Shown: positions 1 to 6,613, counted from the first letter of the stretch. The stretch: 7,695 nucleotides of DNA from Bacillota bacterium (GCA_029555925.1 JAKPQU010000001.1:1-7695); one strand, 5' to 3'. Program-made: numbers and translations. Notes: generated by a model not told the origin, from the sequence alone.

Positions 1-73
1 TAATTTGCCTTATTTAATTTGTTTTACAGACAATAAATTAGCCCTTATTTAATTTTTAATTCTATATAAAAAA

Positions 74-185
74 CTAATTTTTCTTCTCCAGAGCCCGCCA
101 GTCAGAAGCTTTTTATGGATACCCTTTTACCTGTTACGGTACTCAGGTCAGTAGCTTTTTTTATTGCTAAAACCTGGAGAATTAG
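74..185. repeat. Structured inverted repeat with internal duplication, downstream of kdpE
   Basis: TTCTCCAG (84-91) is perfectly complementary to CTGGAGAA (174-181). CTAA (74-77) can extend the pairing with TTAG (182-185) across a bulge on the left side. Inside are a small hairpin (ACCTG 129-133 with CAGGT 144-148) and a direct repeat, GTCAGAAGCTTTTT (101-114) and GTCAGTAGCTTTTT (147-160), with one mismatch. The block lies 50-160 bases past the kdpE stop. On the minus strand it is followed by a short T run, so it could end kdpDE transcription. It could equally be a small mobile palindrome or a structured RNA. I do not recognise a known riboswitch or RNA family. Positions 1-73 and 186-235 are AT-rich and show nothing I can name. 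Confidence 0.4.
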
Positions 186-235
186 CCATTTTTCTAAATC
201 AAAGTATTAACAGAAGACTATCCATTTCTTTACTT

Positions 236-934
236 CTAATCATTATTTGCATAAAATCTGTAACCAACTCCGGGCTCTGTAAGGATAAAATTCGGTCTAT
301 TCGGATCTCCTTCAATCTTTTTCCTGAGATTTCCGATATGAACCCTGAGGGTCTGAGTATCACCTTCATATTCAGGCCCCCATACCTCTGAAAGCAGTAT
401 GGTATATGTTACAACTCTTCCTGAATTTTTTACAAGGTATTGAAGAAGGGAAAACTCTGTTTTCGTAAGTTTCACTTCCTGACCATCTCGGAAAACCTGG
501 TGTCTTGAAAGATCAACCTTCAGTCCACGGGACTCAAAAACTGTTACAGAAGAAGGAACCTGTTTTGCTCTCCTTATATGAGCCCTTATTCTTGCAAGTA
601 ATTCACCTGTATTAAATGGTTTTGTCAGATAATCATCTGCCCCCAGATCGAGGGCAGAAACCTTATCTTTTTCTTTATCATGAACAGAAAGGACAAGTAT
701 GGGAGCCTGTGACCACGTTCTTAACTCTTTACATACATCAAGTCCTGTCATTCCCGGCATGGAAAGATCGAGAATAATCATAGACGGTAATTCGAGAGAC
801 GCAATTTCAAGAGCCTCGTCACCATTAGAAGCAAGAAGCACTTCATAACCTCTTGCAGAAAGAGCATTCTTCAAAGCCCTTCTTATCTGCACATCATCAT
901 CCACTACAAGAATTTTTTCTTTATTACTATCCAT
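236..934 (-). CDS. kdpE: KdpE-like response regulator (OmpR/PhoB family)
   Basis: This is a 232-aa cytoplasmic two-component response regulator with the usual OmpR-family length. The receiver domain covers about residues 6-118: acidic pocket D12-D14, phospho-acceptor D56 (in IILDLSMPG), switch serine S83 (VLSVHD) and conserved K105 (YLTKPF). The winged-helix DNA-binding domain covers about 135-228, ending in the typical VGYRF motif. The receiver stretch LRTWSQAPILVLSV and the following DKV.ALDLGADDYLTKPF is very close to what I know of KdpE. The start is supported by AGGA about 9 bases upstream of the ATG. It lies 52 bases after the kinase gene on the same strand, so the two are almost certainly co-transcribed. 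The classical target is the kdpFABC K+-uptake operon, which is not in this window, so the real regulon here is unknown. Confidence 0.9.
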   Translation of the reverse strand: MDSNKEKILVVDDDVQIRRALKNALSARGYEVLLASNGDEALEIASLELPSMIILDLSMPGMTGLDVCKELRTWSQAPILVLSVHDKEKDKVSALDLGADDYLTKPFNTGELLARIRAHIRRAKQVPSSVTVFESRGLKVDLSRHQVFRDGQEVKLTKTEFSLLQYLVKNSGRVVTYTILLSEVWGPEYEGDTQTLRVHIGNLRKKIEGDPNRPNFILTEPGVGYRFYANND

Positions 935-986
935 ACTTACATTCCTTTCTCATGGCTCGTAACCGGTGACATAAAACCACCTGTTT

Positions 987-2591
987 TCACTTCTCATCTC
1001 TTACAGGAAGAGACACAAGAAATCTTGCTCCCCCGTATGACGAATCCTCTACGGAGATATGTCCTCCGTGAGCCTGAATAATTTCAAGACATATGGACAG
1101 GCCGAGTCCTGTCCCTCTTATTGATTTTTCTCTTGCCACCTGACCGCGATAAAATTTACGGAAAATTAATTCTCTTTCATTACTAAGAATACCGGGGCCC
1201 GTATCTTCGACCCGGAATCTGATATTATTATCCTGAAAATCTGCCCCTATCATTACAGGTGAGGAAGACTCTGAATAATCAAGAGCATTTTCCACAAGAT
1301 GACGGATGACCTGAGAAATCTGAACCGTATCAACCCATAAAAGTGGCAGTTCATCTGGAATATCAATCTTAAGACGTCTGTATTGATTTTCAGGAAGACG
1401 CCTTACGGCAGTACTTACAATTTCTCTGAGTTCAAACCATTCCCTCTCAGGTTTCCAGCTTCCTGATTCAAGTTTGGCAAGGTCCAGAAGTTTCTCTATA
1501 TTTTCTGTCACTCTTTTCAGGTCTTCAGCCATAAAACTTAATTGTTCCTCAAGGGTTTCTTCATCCCATTTCACATCTTTCTGCCTGAGGCTGGATAATG
1601 TAGCATTCAGAGATGCAAGAGGTGTTTTAAGATTATGGGAAATAGAAGAAAACAGAACAGATCTGAGTCTTTCTGTTTCTCTCAGTGTTTCGGCTCTGGC
1701 TGTCTCTTCCATAAGTCTCTGCCTTTCAAGGAAATTAGCTGCATTACCGGCAAAGGCGACGATCAATCTGAAATCTGACACACTGAACAATTTGCCTTCC
1801 GCAGGTATAACATACAGCAATCCCAGTGCTTTATCACCTGCATATATAGGAAGAAATACATCGGTTCGAGAAATCTCTTTTGAAAGTAAAGAGCTGTGAG
1901 GTACAGAAACAGGCCAGTGAATATGTCCTGGAGAATAAAAATCAGGCACAAAAGTTATGCCTGCCGCTTTTCCCTGTTCTATAGACTGACAGACTATCTT
2001 TATCGTTTCTTTTTCTTCAAGTGCCTTTAGCTCTCCGACACCTGCAAGGATATTGATATTATCTTTATCTTTAACAGAACATATGGCGCAACCGAAAGCA
2101 CCGGTATTTATAAGTACCTGTTCTACCAGTTCTCTGAGAATTGTCTCCGGCCTTATCTGGGCATTAATTGATACTATTGCCCTGTAAAGAGCATTCGTAT
2201 CCTGTTCCCTTGCTATGGCTTCCGCCTCTCTTACTCTCATACGACCTGTCATATGGCCTGTCATAATGCCTATTATAAGAAATACACAGAGCAAAAGCCA
2301 GTCTCTCTGGTCATGTATAATAAAGGTAAAAGTAGGATAGAGAAAGAAAAAATTCCATGTAAGAAAGGATAACACAGCAGAGAAAATAGCAGGTCTAGTT
2401 CCTGAAAAACCTGCCACAGTAGCTATTACCAGAAGATAAACAAGACCCATATGGGCTTTTTCCAGAATATGCTTAAGGAGCCACAGACCTCCTGTAGCAA
2501 GAATAACACTAATGGCGGCTACAAGATAACCTTCAAGGATTTTATAAATTTTATTGATTATGATCCTCTCCTGTGTTATAGTTAGTTTCAT
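987..2591 (-). CDS. kdpD: KdpD-type sensor histidine kinase lacking the N-terminal KdpD/USP sensor region
   Basis: Membrane histidine kinase of 534 aa from the chosen start. A four-segment DUF4118 domain (about residues 19-110) is followed by a GAF-like region (about 135-290). Next come a HisKA domain with phospho-acceptor H319 (SSISHNLKTPLASL) and an ATPase domain with N box N435 (HLVENALDY), G1 DTGPGI (463-468), F box FRKFYRG and G2 GTGLGL (493-498). All catalytic motifs are intact. Classical KdpD is about 900 aa with a KdpD (PF02702) plus USP-like N-terminus, absent here and not encoded upstream. The ORF could start at 2669, but those extra 26 residues are encoded by intergenic heptamer repeats; the ATG at 2589-2591 has GGA 5 bases upstream and begins MKLTITQERI. 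The partner is the KdpE-like regulator downstream. K+ or turgor sensing is inferred from family only. Confidence 0.85.
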   Translation of the reverse strand: MKLTITQERIIINKIYKILEGYLVAAISVILATGGLWLLKHILEKAHMGLVYLLVIATVAGFSGTRPAIFSAVLSFLTWNFFFLYPTFTFIIHDQRDWLLLCVFLIIGIMTGHMTGRMRVREAEAIAREQDTNALYRAIVSINAQIRPETILRELVEQVLINTGAFGCAICSVKDKDNINILAGVGELKALEEKETIKIVCQSIEQGKAAGITFVPDFYSPGHIHWPVSVPHSSLLSKEISRTDVFLPIYAGDKALGLLYVIPAEGKLFSVSDFRLIVAFAGNAANFLERQRLMEETARAETLRETERLRSVLFSSISHNLKTPLASLNATLSSLRQKDVKWDEETLEEQLSFMAEDLKRVTENIEKLLDLAKLESGSWKPEREWFELREIVSTAVRRLPENQYRRLKIDIPDELPLLWVDTVQISQVIRHLVENALDYSESSSPVMIGADFQDNNIRFRVEDTGPGILSNERELIFRKFYRGQVAREKSIRGTGLGLSICLEIIQAHGGHISVEDSSYGGARFLVSLPVRDEK

Positions 2592-2613
2592 AACTATCCA
2601 TAAATAATGACCT

Positions 2614-2641
2614 CGTAATGCGTAAAGCGTAATGCGTGATG
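2614..2641 (+). repeat. Heptamer array, 4 units (CGTAATG type)
   Basis: Four units in exact 7-base register: CGTAATG, CGTAAAG, CGTAATG, CGTGATG. It lies 22 bases upstream of the chosen kdpD start and would be translated as nonsense-like residues if the longer kdpD ORF were used. Confidence 0.85.
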
Positions 2642-2656
2642 TGCAGGGATTACACT

Positions 2657-2670
2657 CGTCACGCGTCACG
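2657..2670 (-). repeat. Heptamer pair, 2 units (CGTGACG type, inverted)
   Basis: CGTCACG occurs twice in tandem, which is CGTGACG on the minus strand. It is inverted relative to the array just to its left. Bases 2657-2669 are the perfect 13-bp reverse complement of 2717-2729. Confidence 0.8.
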
Positions 2671-2715
2671 ACGACTTAAATTCTAATAAATTATGAAATA
2701 CACTATAATATTGTA

Positions 2716-2729
2716 AGTGACGCGTGACG
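2716..2729 (+). repeat. Heptamer pair, 2 units (AGTGACG, CGTGACG)
   Basis: This pair is the right arm of a 13-bp inverted repeat with 2657-2669; the 47-base loop contains a perfect TATAAT. It is followed by GGTAAAA, which may be a decayed third unit. Confidence 0.75.
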
Positions 2730-2916
2730 GGTAAAATAACTTATGGAAATTTCATTCAACTATATTTTATATTTTCCTGCTTTTATATGTTCATAATAAC
2801 AAAGGAACTATTTCAAATGGGTATATAGGATAAATTTACAATTTTTTAACATAAATATCTGGACATATATTCTATATATAGAGTATTATTTAACAGTGAA
2901 ATATTATAAAATTCTG

Positions 2917-2924
2917 AGAGGAAG
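2917..2924 (+). promoter_or_regulatory. Ribosome binding site of the 327-aa CYTH-like gene
   Basis: AGAGGAAG sits 8 bases before the ATG at 2933. This supports that start over the internal methionines at residues 21 and 42. Confidence 0.7.
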
Positions 2925-2932
2925 TCATTATT

Positions 2933-3916
2933 ATGATTATAAATTCATCTGTACCATTATCTACCACAGTAGTGAAACAGAATAAAAGAGAAATGTCATC
3001 TGACATACTTCCGGGAGACAGAGTGACTATTTCCGGCGATAGAGAGACTTCAAATATGAATCCTCTGGAACTGTTTGCCGTTAATTGTTTAAAAGACAGA
3101 GCTTCACAGGATATGGAACTTTCTTCACGGGAATATAAAATTCTTCTGAAACCTGAAAATTTCGAAGATATGGAAAAAGGTATCGGCAAATTCTGGAAAA
3201 CTGTAAAAAAGCTGGCAAAAGAAGAAGGATTTGACGTTAACAGTACCTATTCGGACGAAGCAGGATCTCCCCGTTTCGTTACATATCTGGACACACCTGA
3301 TTTTGCTCTGAATAAACTCGGCTATACCCTCAGAAGAAGACAGAAACATGAATTCAAAAGCAGTGAAGACAGAGGTAAAAAATATGAGATTACCCTGAAA
3401 TACAGAAACAGTGATATTAATATGTCCTCCGGCAAAGACGTATCTCCCGCAGAATCCTTTGACGGTTCCGTGAAATTTGAAGATGATATAGTAGCAGGAG
3501 GCACTGCAATAAAAAGTGTTTATTCTAAAAGCGGAACGGTAGAATTAAAAGAAGAAACGGGGAACAGCTTAGAAGATTATATGGACATTTTTCCCGGACT
3601 TAAAGAAACAGGTCTTTCTCCTGAGAGTCAACTGGGAAAGGTTAATAATAAGAAAATCGAAGAATATAAAGCAGAGCTCGGCGAGATAGATTTTGGAGGA
3701 GTAACGGGGAAAGCATCTCTATCCGTATGGTACAATCAGGGCAAAGATAAGAAACCTGTCATAGGTGAATTTTCTTTCAGTTACGACATAAATGACAGTG
3801 AAAACAAGGAGAAAATAAACAATTTTGTAAGAACCTTGCAGAAAGAACTTTCTTCATCAATTGCAGACGGAATTACAAAAACGGAATTAATATACGGTAA
3901 AAAAGGAGAAGAGTAA
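2933..3916 (+). CDS. Divergent CYTH-domain (TTM-fold) protein with N-terminal extension
   Basis: A 327-aa soluble protein with no signal peptide or membrane segment. After a Ser/Thr-rich, probably unstructured N-terminus (about 1-64), the rest resembles a CYTH domain: first strand REYKILLK (66-73), then YLDTPDFALNKLGYTLRRR (118-136), which matches the classic CYTH 'YYDTP..L...G..LRRR' signature. YEITLKYRN (151-159), KFEDDI (181-186), SKSGTV (199-203) and the late strand GEFSFSY (278-284) follow. The first strand has only ExK, not ExExK, so catalysis is uncertain. CYTH/TTM proteins hydrolyse or make compounds with triphosphate groups using divalent metals. It is first of three CYTH-like genes and its stop overlaps the next start by one base (TAATG). 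Which substrate it uses cannot be read from the sequence. Confidence 0.75.
   Translation: MIINSSVPLSTTVVKQNKREMSSDILPGDRVTISGDRETSNMNPLELFAVNCLKDRASQDMELSSREYKILLKPENFEDMEKGIGKFWKTVKKLAKEEGFDVNSTYSDEAGSPRFVTYLDTPDFALNKLGYTLRRRQKHEFKSSEDRGKKYEITLKYRNSDINMSSGKDVSPAESFDGSVKFEDDIVAGGTAIKSVYSKSGTVELKEETGNSLEDYMDIFPGLKETGLSPESQLGKVNNKKIEEYKAELGEIDFGGVTGKASLSVWYNQGKDKKPVIGEFSFSYDINDSENKEKINNFVRTLQKELSSSIADGITKTELIYGKKGEE
3903..3908 (+). promoter_or_regulatory. Ribosome binding site of the 200-aa gene, inside the preceding gene
   Basis: AAGGAG lies in the last codons of the upstream gene, 7 bases before the ATG at 3916. With the TAATG overlap it points to translational coupling of the two genes. Confidence 0.75.
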
Positions 3917-4518
3917 TGACTGACATAAAACCAAGATTTGAATTTCGCACCTTTGCACAGAATTTCGGTATTGTAGAAACAAAAATGAGGCACTTCTCTA
4001 AATGTGAAAATATAAGGGAAAGTTCTGAGATATATATTGTTTCAAGAACAAATAACGAAAACAATACAAAAATCAGGGATAAACTCATGGACATAAAGGT
4101 TTTCGTTCAGAAACAGGAAGGTCTGGAACAGTGGAATCCCAGAATGAAGGGATCTTTTCCCATGAAAGCGGAAATGATAAAAAACGACGTATTCCCTGCT
4201 TTTCAGGTGAGTATCCCTGAATTTAAGAGGGATGAATACAGTCTGGAAGAATATTTAAATGAACTCATAAGACCGCACAGGGACCTTGTAGCGGTAAATG
4301 TTTTTAAAAGAAGATTTGCCTTTACTGTAAATAATTGCATTACAGAGATAGCAGAACTACTTATAAACGGTGCGGCCATAAAGACTGCCGCCATAGAATC
4401 TACCGATATAGAGGCAATTTTAAAAGCAAAAGAAATGCTCTGTCTCACAGAATATGAAAATGTGAATTATCTTCTCGCAATAAAGAGAATAATAGGAATG
4501 GAAGGTCTTATATGTTAG
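3916..4518 (+). CDS. Conserved hypothetical protein, probable divergent CYTH-like fold
   Basis: A 200-aa soluble protein that I cannot assign to a named enzyme. It contains patterns that echo CYTH/TTM strands: EFR (9-11) near the N-terminus, TKIRD (51-55), MDIKVF (58-63), VFKRRFAF (129-136), then ITEIAELLINGA (142-153), AIESTDIEAIL (159-169) and a C-terminal helix with ENVNYLLAIKRIIG (181-194). The order of charged pairs, 'R..f' and 'E..ell.nG....t.aiE' matches the second half of a CYTH barrel. The first strand EFR is not ExExK. Sequence such as IRESSEIYIVS and WNPRMKGSFPM looks strongly conserved in character, suggesting a family with its own active site. It is coupled to the preceding CYTH gene and 52 bases before a canonical one. 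The stop codon falls in a heptamer repeat. The CYTH assignment is inference. Confidence 0.6.
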   Translation: MTDIKPRFEFRTFAQNFGIVETKMRHFSKCENIRESSEIYIVSRTNNENNTKIRDKLMDIKVFVQKQEGLEQWNPRMKGSFPMKAEMIKNDVFPAFQVSIPEFKRDEYSLEEYLNELIRPHRDLVAVNVFKRRFAFTVNNCITEIAELLINGAAIKTAAIESTDIEAILKAKEMLCLTEYENVNYLLAIKRIIGMEGLIC

Positions 4519-4530
4519 TGACCCGTAACG
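4517..4530 (+). repeat. Heptamer pair, 2 units, overlapping a stop codon
   Basis: AGTGACC and CGTAACG follow each other in register; the stop codon TAG (4516-4518) of the 200-aa gene overlaps the first unit. CCCGTAACGGG (4522-4532) is a perfect palindrome around one base. CGTAACGGG (4524-4532) is the reverse complement of CCCGTTACG (5058-5066) beyond the next gene. Confidence 0.65.
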
Positions 4531-4555
4531 GGAGGGAATAAAACCAGACAGTAGA

Positions 4556-4562
4556 AAGAGGT
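4556..4562 (+). promoter_or_regulatory. Ribosome binding site deciding a TTG start
   Basis: AAGAGGT lies 8 bases before TTG at 4571-4573. It supports the TTG as the true start of the 154-aa CYTH gene, since the ExExK motif begins at residue 4 and no ATG precedes it in frame nearby. Confidence 0.7.
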
Positions 4563-4570
4563 AGATAAAA

Positions 4571-5035
4571 TTGGGAAAAGAAATTGAAAAAAAATTCCTT
4601 ATTAAAAATGATGAATGGCGTGAAGGAGCGAAAGGCACCAGATACCGCCAGGGTTATTTATCCACGGTAAAAGAAAGAACCGTAAGGGTTCGCACAATAG
4701 ATGACAGAGGGTTTTTAACGATAAAAGGCGTAAATGTCGGAGCTGTAAGAGCAGAGTATGAATACGAAATACCTGCAAAAGATGCAGATGAAATGTTGAC
4801 AGGTCTCTGCGAGAAACCTCTTATAGAAAAAAACCGCTATAAGATTTCATACAAAAATCTTGTATGGGAGATAGATGAATTTTTCGGTGACAATAACGGT
4901 CTTATAGTGGCAGAAGTGGAACTGACCGATGAAGCTCAGTCCATCGATTTGCCTTCATGGGTCGGTGAAGAGGTTACAGGAGACCCGAAATATTTCAATT
5001 CAAGTCTGATAAAAAATCCCTACAGTAAATGGTAG
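4571..5035 (+). CDS. CYTH domain protein, probable inorganic triphosphatase (TTM family)
   Basis: A 154-aa protein of typical length for short bacterial TTM proteins. The signature ExExK is intact at E4-x-E6-x-K8 (GKEIEKKF). Other tunnel residues are visible: R39 and R41 (VRVRT), K52 (TIKG), the alternating acids of EYEYEI (62-67), R89 (EKNRY), E100 and D102 (WEIDEF) and E115/E117 (AEVEL). The C-terminus WVGEEVTGDPKYFN is characteristic of the subgroup to which the characterised tripolyphosphatases NeuTTM and CthTTM belong. By family, it hydrolyses inorganic tripolyphosphate with Mg2+ or Mn2+; substrate here is inference. It starts at TTG with a good ribosome binding site. Heptamer repeats in opposite orientation flank it on both sides. 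It is the third CYTH-like gene in a row and the only one with a complete canonical motif set. Confidence 0.88.
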   Translation: MGKEIEKKFLIKNDEWREGAKGTRYRQGYLSTVKERTVRVRTIDDRGFLTIKGVNVGAVRAEYEYEIPAKDADEMLTGLCEKPLIEKNRYKISYKNLVWEIDEFFGDNNGLIVAEVELTDEAQSIDLPSWVGEEVTGDPKYFNSSLIKNPYSKW

Positions 5036-5045
5036 AGAAAATACG

Positions 5046-5066
5046 CGTCATGCGTTACCCGTTACG
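5046..5066 (-). repeat. Heptamer array, 3 units (inverted), immediately before the transporter start
   Basis: CGTCATG, CGTTACC and CGTTACG run in register; on the minus strand these read CGTAACG, GGTAACG, CATGACG. The array ends 5 bases before the ATG at 5072 and occupies the place where a Shine-Dalgarno sequence would be. Confidence 0.8.
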
Positions 5067-5071
5067 AATTT

Positions 5072-6613
5072 ATGACTGAAATAAAAAAAGATATTGCGAC
5101 AGAAACGGATTCGCTGGATATTGACTCAATAAATCTGTCAAAAATTTCCGAAAAGAAGATTACTCCTCTGGAAAAATGGATGAAATACCTGGGGTTTCCC
5201 ATTGGTATTATTATCTTTTTAGTCCTTTATTACATGCCTATGCCTGAAGGATTGAGTTTTTCCGGCAAAGGAGCAATTGCTGTTTTTTCCCTTGCCCTTG
5301 TGTGGTGGGTGGCAGAGCCGATACCGAATTATGTAACATCCCTCATATTAATGGTTCTTCTGGTACTTATGGGAGTAAGAAAAGAAGACGATGTCCTGGG
5401 TGCTCTGGGATTAAGTGTCATATGGCTGAATGTTACGGCTTTCGTTTTAAGTTCTGTGCTTATAAAAACAAATCTTGCAAAAAGGCTTTCCCTTGCAATT
5501 GTAGTAAGGTTCGGCCACAGTGCAAATACAATACTTCTGGCCTTTATTATATTGCAGATGCTCCTTGCACCTCTCATACCGGCCACAGCAGCAAGAACCG
5601 TTATGACCCTCCCCATTATGATGGTAGTTGCAACCATCTATGGTTCTACCACTCAAAAACCCGGTAATTTCGGGAAAAATTTATTTTTACAGAATCTTCA
5701 GGGAATAGATATATTTTCTTCTGCCTTCCTTACGGGAAGTGCGGCAAATCTCATTGCAGTATCTTTTATACTGGGCATGGCATCACATCGTGTCTATTAT
5801 ACTGAATGGCTTTTCGGGTCACTGCCTGTAGCTTTTATAACTCTTATCATATCCTGGTATACAGGGCCGAGATTTCTTTTCAGATTAAAAGAGGAAGAGA
5901 AAAAACCTCAAATAGAAGGCGGCATAGAAAGAATGAGACAGGAACTGAATAAAATGGGGAAAATTACGTGGCGTGAGATACAGGGAGCCCTTATATTCAT
6001 CTTTGTGCTTTTTCTATGGGCTACGGATAAATGCCATAAAGGATGGTTCGGTTTTGAAATAAGTGCTGTTATGGCATCTTTAATAGGTGCAGCCATAGCT
6101 CTCAGTCCGAAAATAGGTTTACTGAAATGGAATGAAGCAGATATTCCATGGCATCTTATGATATTCAGTACAGGTGCCTATGCGGGAGGGATGGCCATTG
6201 AAGATACAGGTGCCGCAAGATGGGTTGTAGGGCTCATATTCGACATATTCGGTATTAAAGCAGGAATTAATTTCTGGACCGTTTATATCATTGTAATTCT
6301 CGTAAGTATCTATACACACCTGGTATTTACAAGTAAAACAATGAGAACCCTTATCTTGATTCCACTTATCATAGCAACTGCACAGAAGCTCGGATTTAAT
6401 CCTGTAGCACTGGCATTACCGGCAGCTTTCACTCTTGACTGGGTCATATCGCTTCCGATAAATGCAAAACCCAATGTCATTCTTTACAGTACAGGCCAGT
6501 ATTCTGTGCTAGATAATTTCAAATATGGTTTCTTTGTAACTACCGTGGGGGCAATATTATTGATCATAGCAGGATTTACTTTATACAGATTTTTGGGAAT
6601 AATTCCATATTAA
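5072..6613 (+). CDS. DASS/SLC13-family anion transporter
   Basis: A 513-aa inner-membrane permease of normal length for the divalent anion:Na+ symporter family (Na_sulph_symp). A hydrophilic N-terminus (1-36) precedes about a dozen hydrophobic segments in two similar halves; an intracellular charged loop lies near 271-300. WWVAEPIPNYVTSLI (78-92) matches the family's 'W.tE.IP...T.L' signature. APLIPATAARTVMTLPI (166-182), FLTGSAANLIAV (219-230) and a late FTSKTMRTLILIPLI (419-433) with LPINAKPNVILYSTG (461-475) resemble the CitT / plastid dicarboxylate translocator branch. The two SNT ion/substrate signatures read PAT (170-172) and SKT (421-423), so the asparagine is lost in both. Likely cargo is a di- or tricarboxylate, sulfate or phosphate; I cannot choose. 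No Shine-Dalgarno precedes the ATG; an alternative start is M37 at 5180. It probably shares a transcript with the CYTH genes. Confidence 0.85.
   Translation: MTEIKKDIATETDSLDIDSINLSKISEKKITPLEKWMKYLGFPIGIIIFLVLYYMPMPEGLSFSGKGAIAVFSLALVWWVAEPIPNYVTSLILMVLLVLMGVRKEDDVLGALGLSVIWLNVTAFVLSSVLIKTNLAKRLSLAIVVRFGHSANTILLAFIILQMLLAPLIPATAARTVMTLPIMMVVATIYGSTTQKPGNFGKNLFLQNLQGIDIFSSAFLTGSAANLIAVSFILGMASHRVYYTEWLFGSLPVAFITLIISWYTGPRFLFRLKEEEKKPQIEGGIERMRQELNKMGKITWREIQGALIFIFVLFLWATDKCHKGWFGFEISAVMASLIGAAIALSPKIGLLKWNEADIPWHLMIFSTGAYAGGMAIEDTGAARWVVGLIFDIFGIKAGINFWTVYIIVILVSIYTHLVFTSKTMRTLILIPLIIATAQKLGFNPVALALPAAFTLDWVISLPINAKPNVILYSTGQYSVLDNFKYGFFVTTVGAILLIIAGFTLYRFLGIIPY

Larger units (their letters stand above)
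2592..2932. promoter_or_regulatory. Divergent intergenic region between kdpD and the CYTH cluster
   Basis: These 341 bases separate divergently transcribed genes, so promoters for both must lie here. The kdpD-proximal half carries three heptamer repeat blocks. The rest is very AT-rich. Candidate plus-strand promoters are a perfect TATAAT at 2704-2709 with a weak TTCTAA 17 bases upstream (2681-2686), and TTAACA (2846-2851) followed by a loose TATTCT/TATATA stretch at 2868-2880. The second is better placed for the gene at 2933. On the minus strand TTACAA and CATAAT (about 2715-2689) are spaced only 15 bases, so the kdpD promoter is uncertain. No gene of convincing length is present. Confidence 0.35.

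Noticed and set aside
74..185. Known riboswitch, for example a c-di-AMP type tied to K+ control
   Set aside because: It lies downstream of kdpE, not in a leader, and I could not match the conserved core of any riboswitch class by eye.
164..391. Plus-strand 75-codon open frame
   Set aside because: Most of it is antisense to the C-terminal part of kdpE, no family resemblance is visible, and there is no good ribosome binding site.
2592..2669. A longer kdpD start giving 26 more residues
   Set aside because: The extra codons read through the heptamer repeats (2614-2670), which occur between genes elsewhere in this window, and no ribosome binding site fits. The ATG at 2591 has GGA at a usable spacing.
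4571..5066. The 154-aa CYTH gene as a mobile cassette bounded by inverted heptamers
   Set aside because: The 9-bp inverted match (4524-4532 with 5058-5066) is what any two opposite heptamer blocks would give. There is no recombinase and no target duplication.
5302..5667. Long alternative open frames on both strands inside the transporter gene
   Set aside because: They overlap a clear DASS gene in other frames, and their translations are Cys/His/Ser-rich with no recognisable domain.
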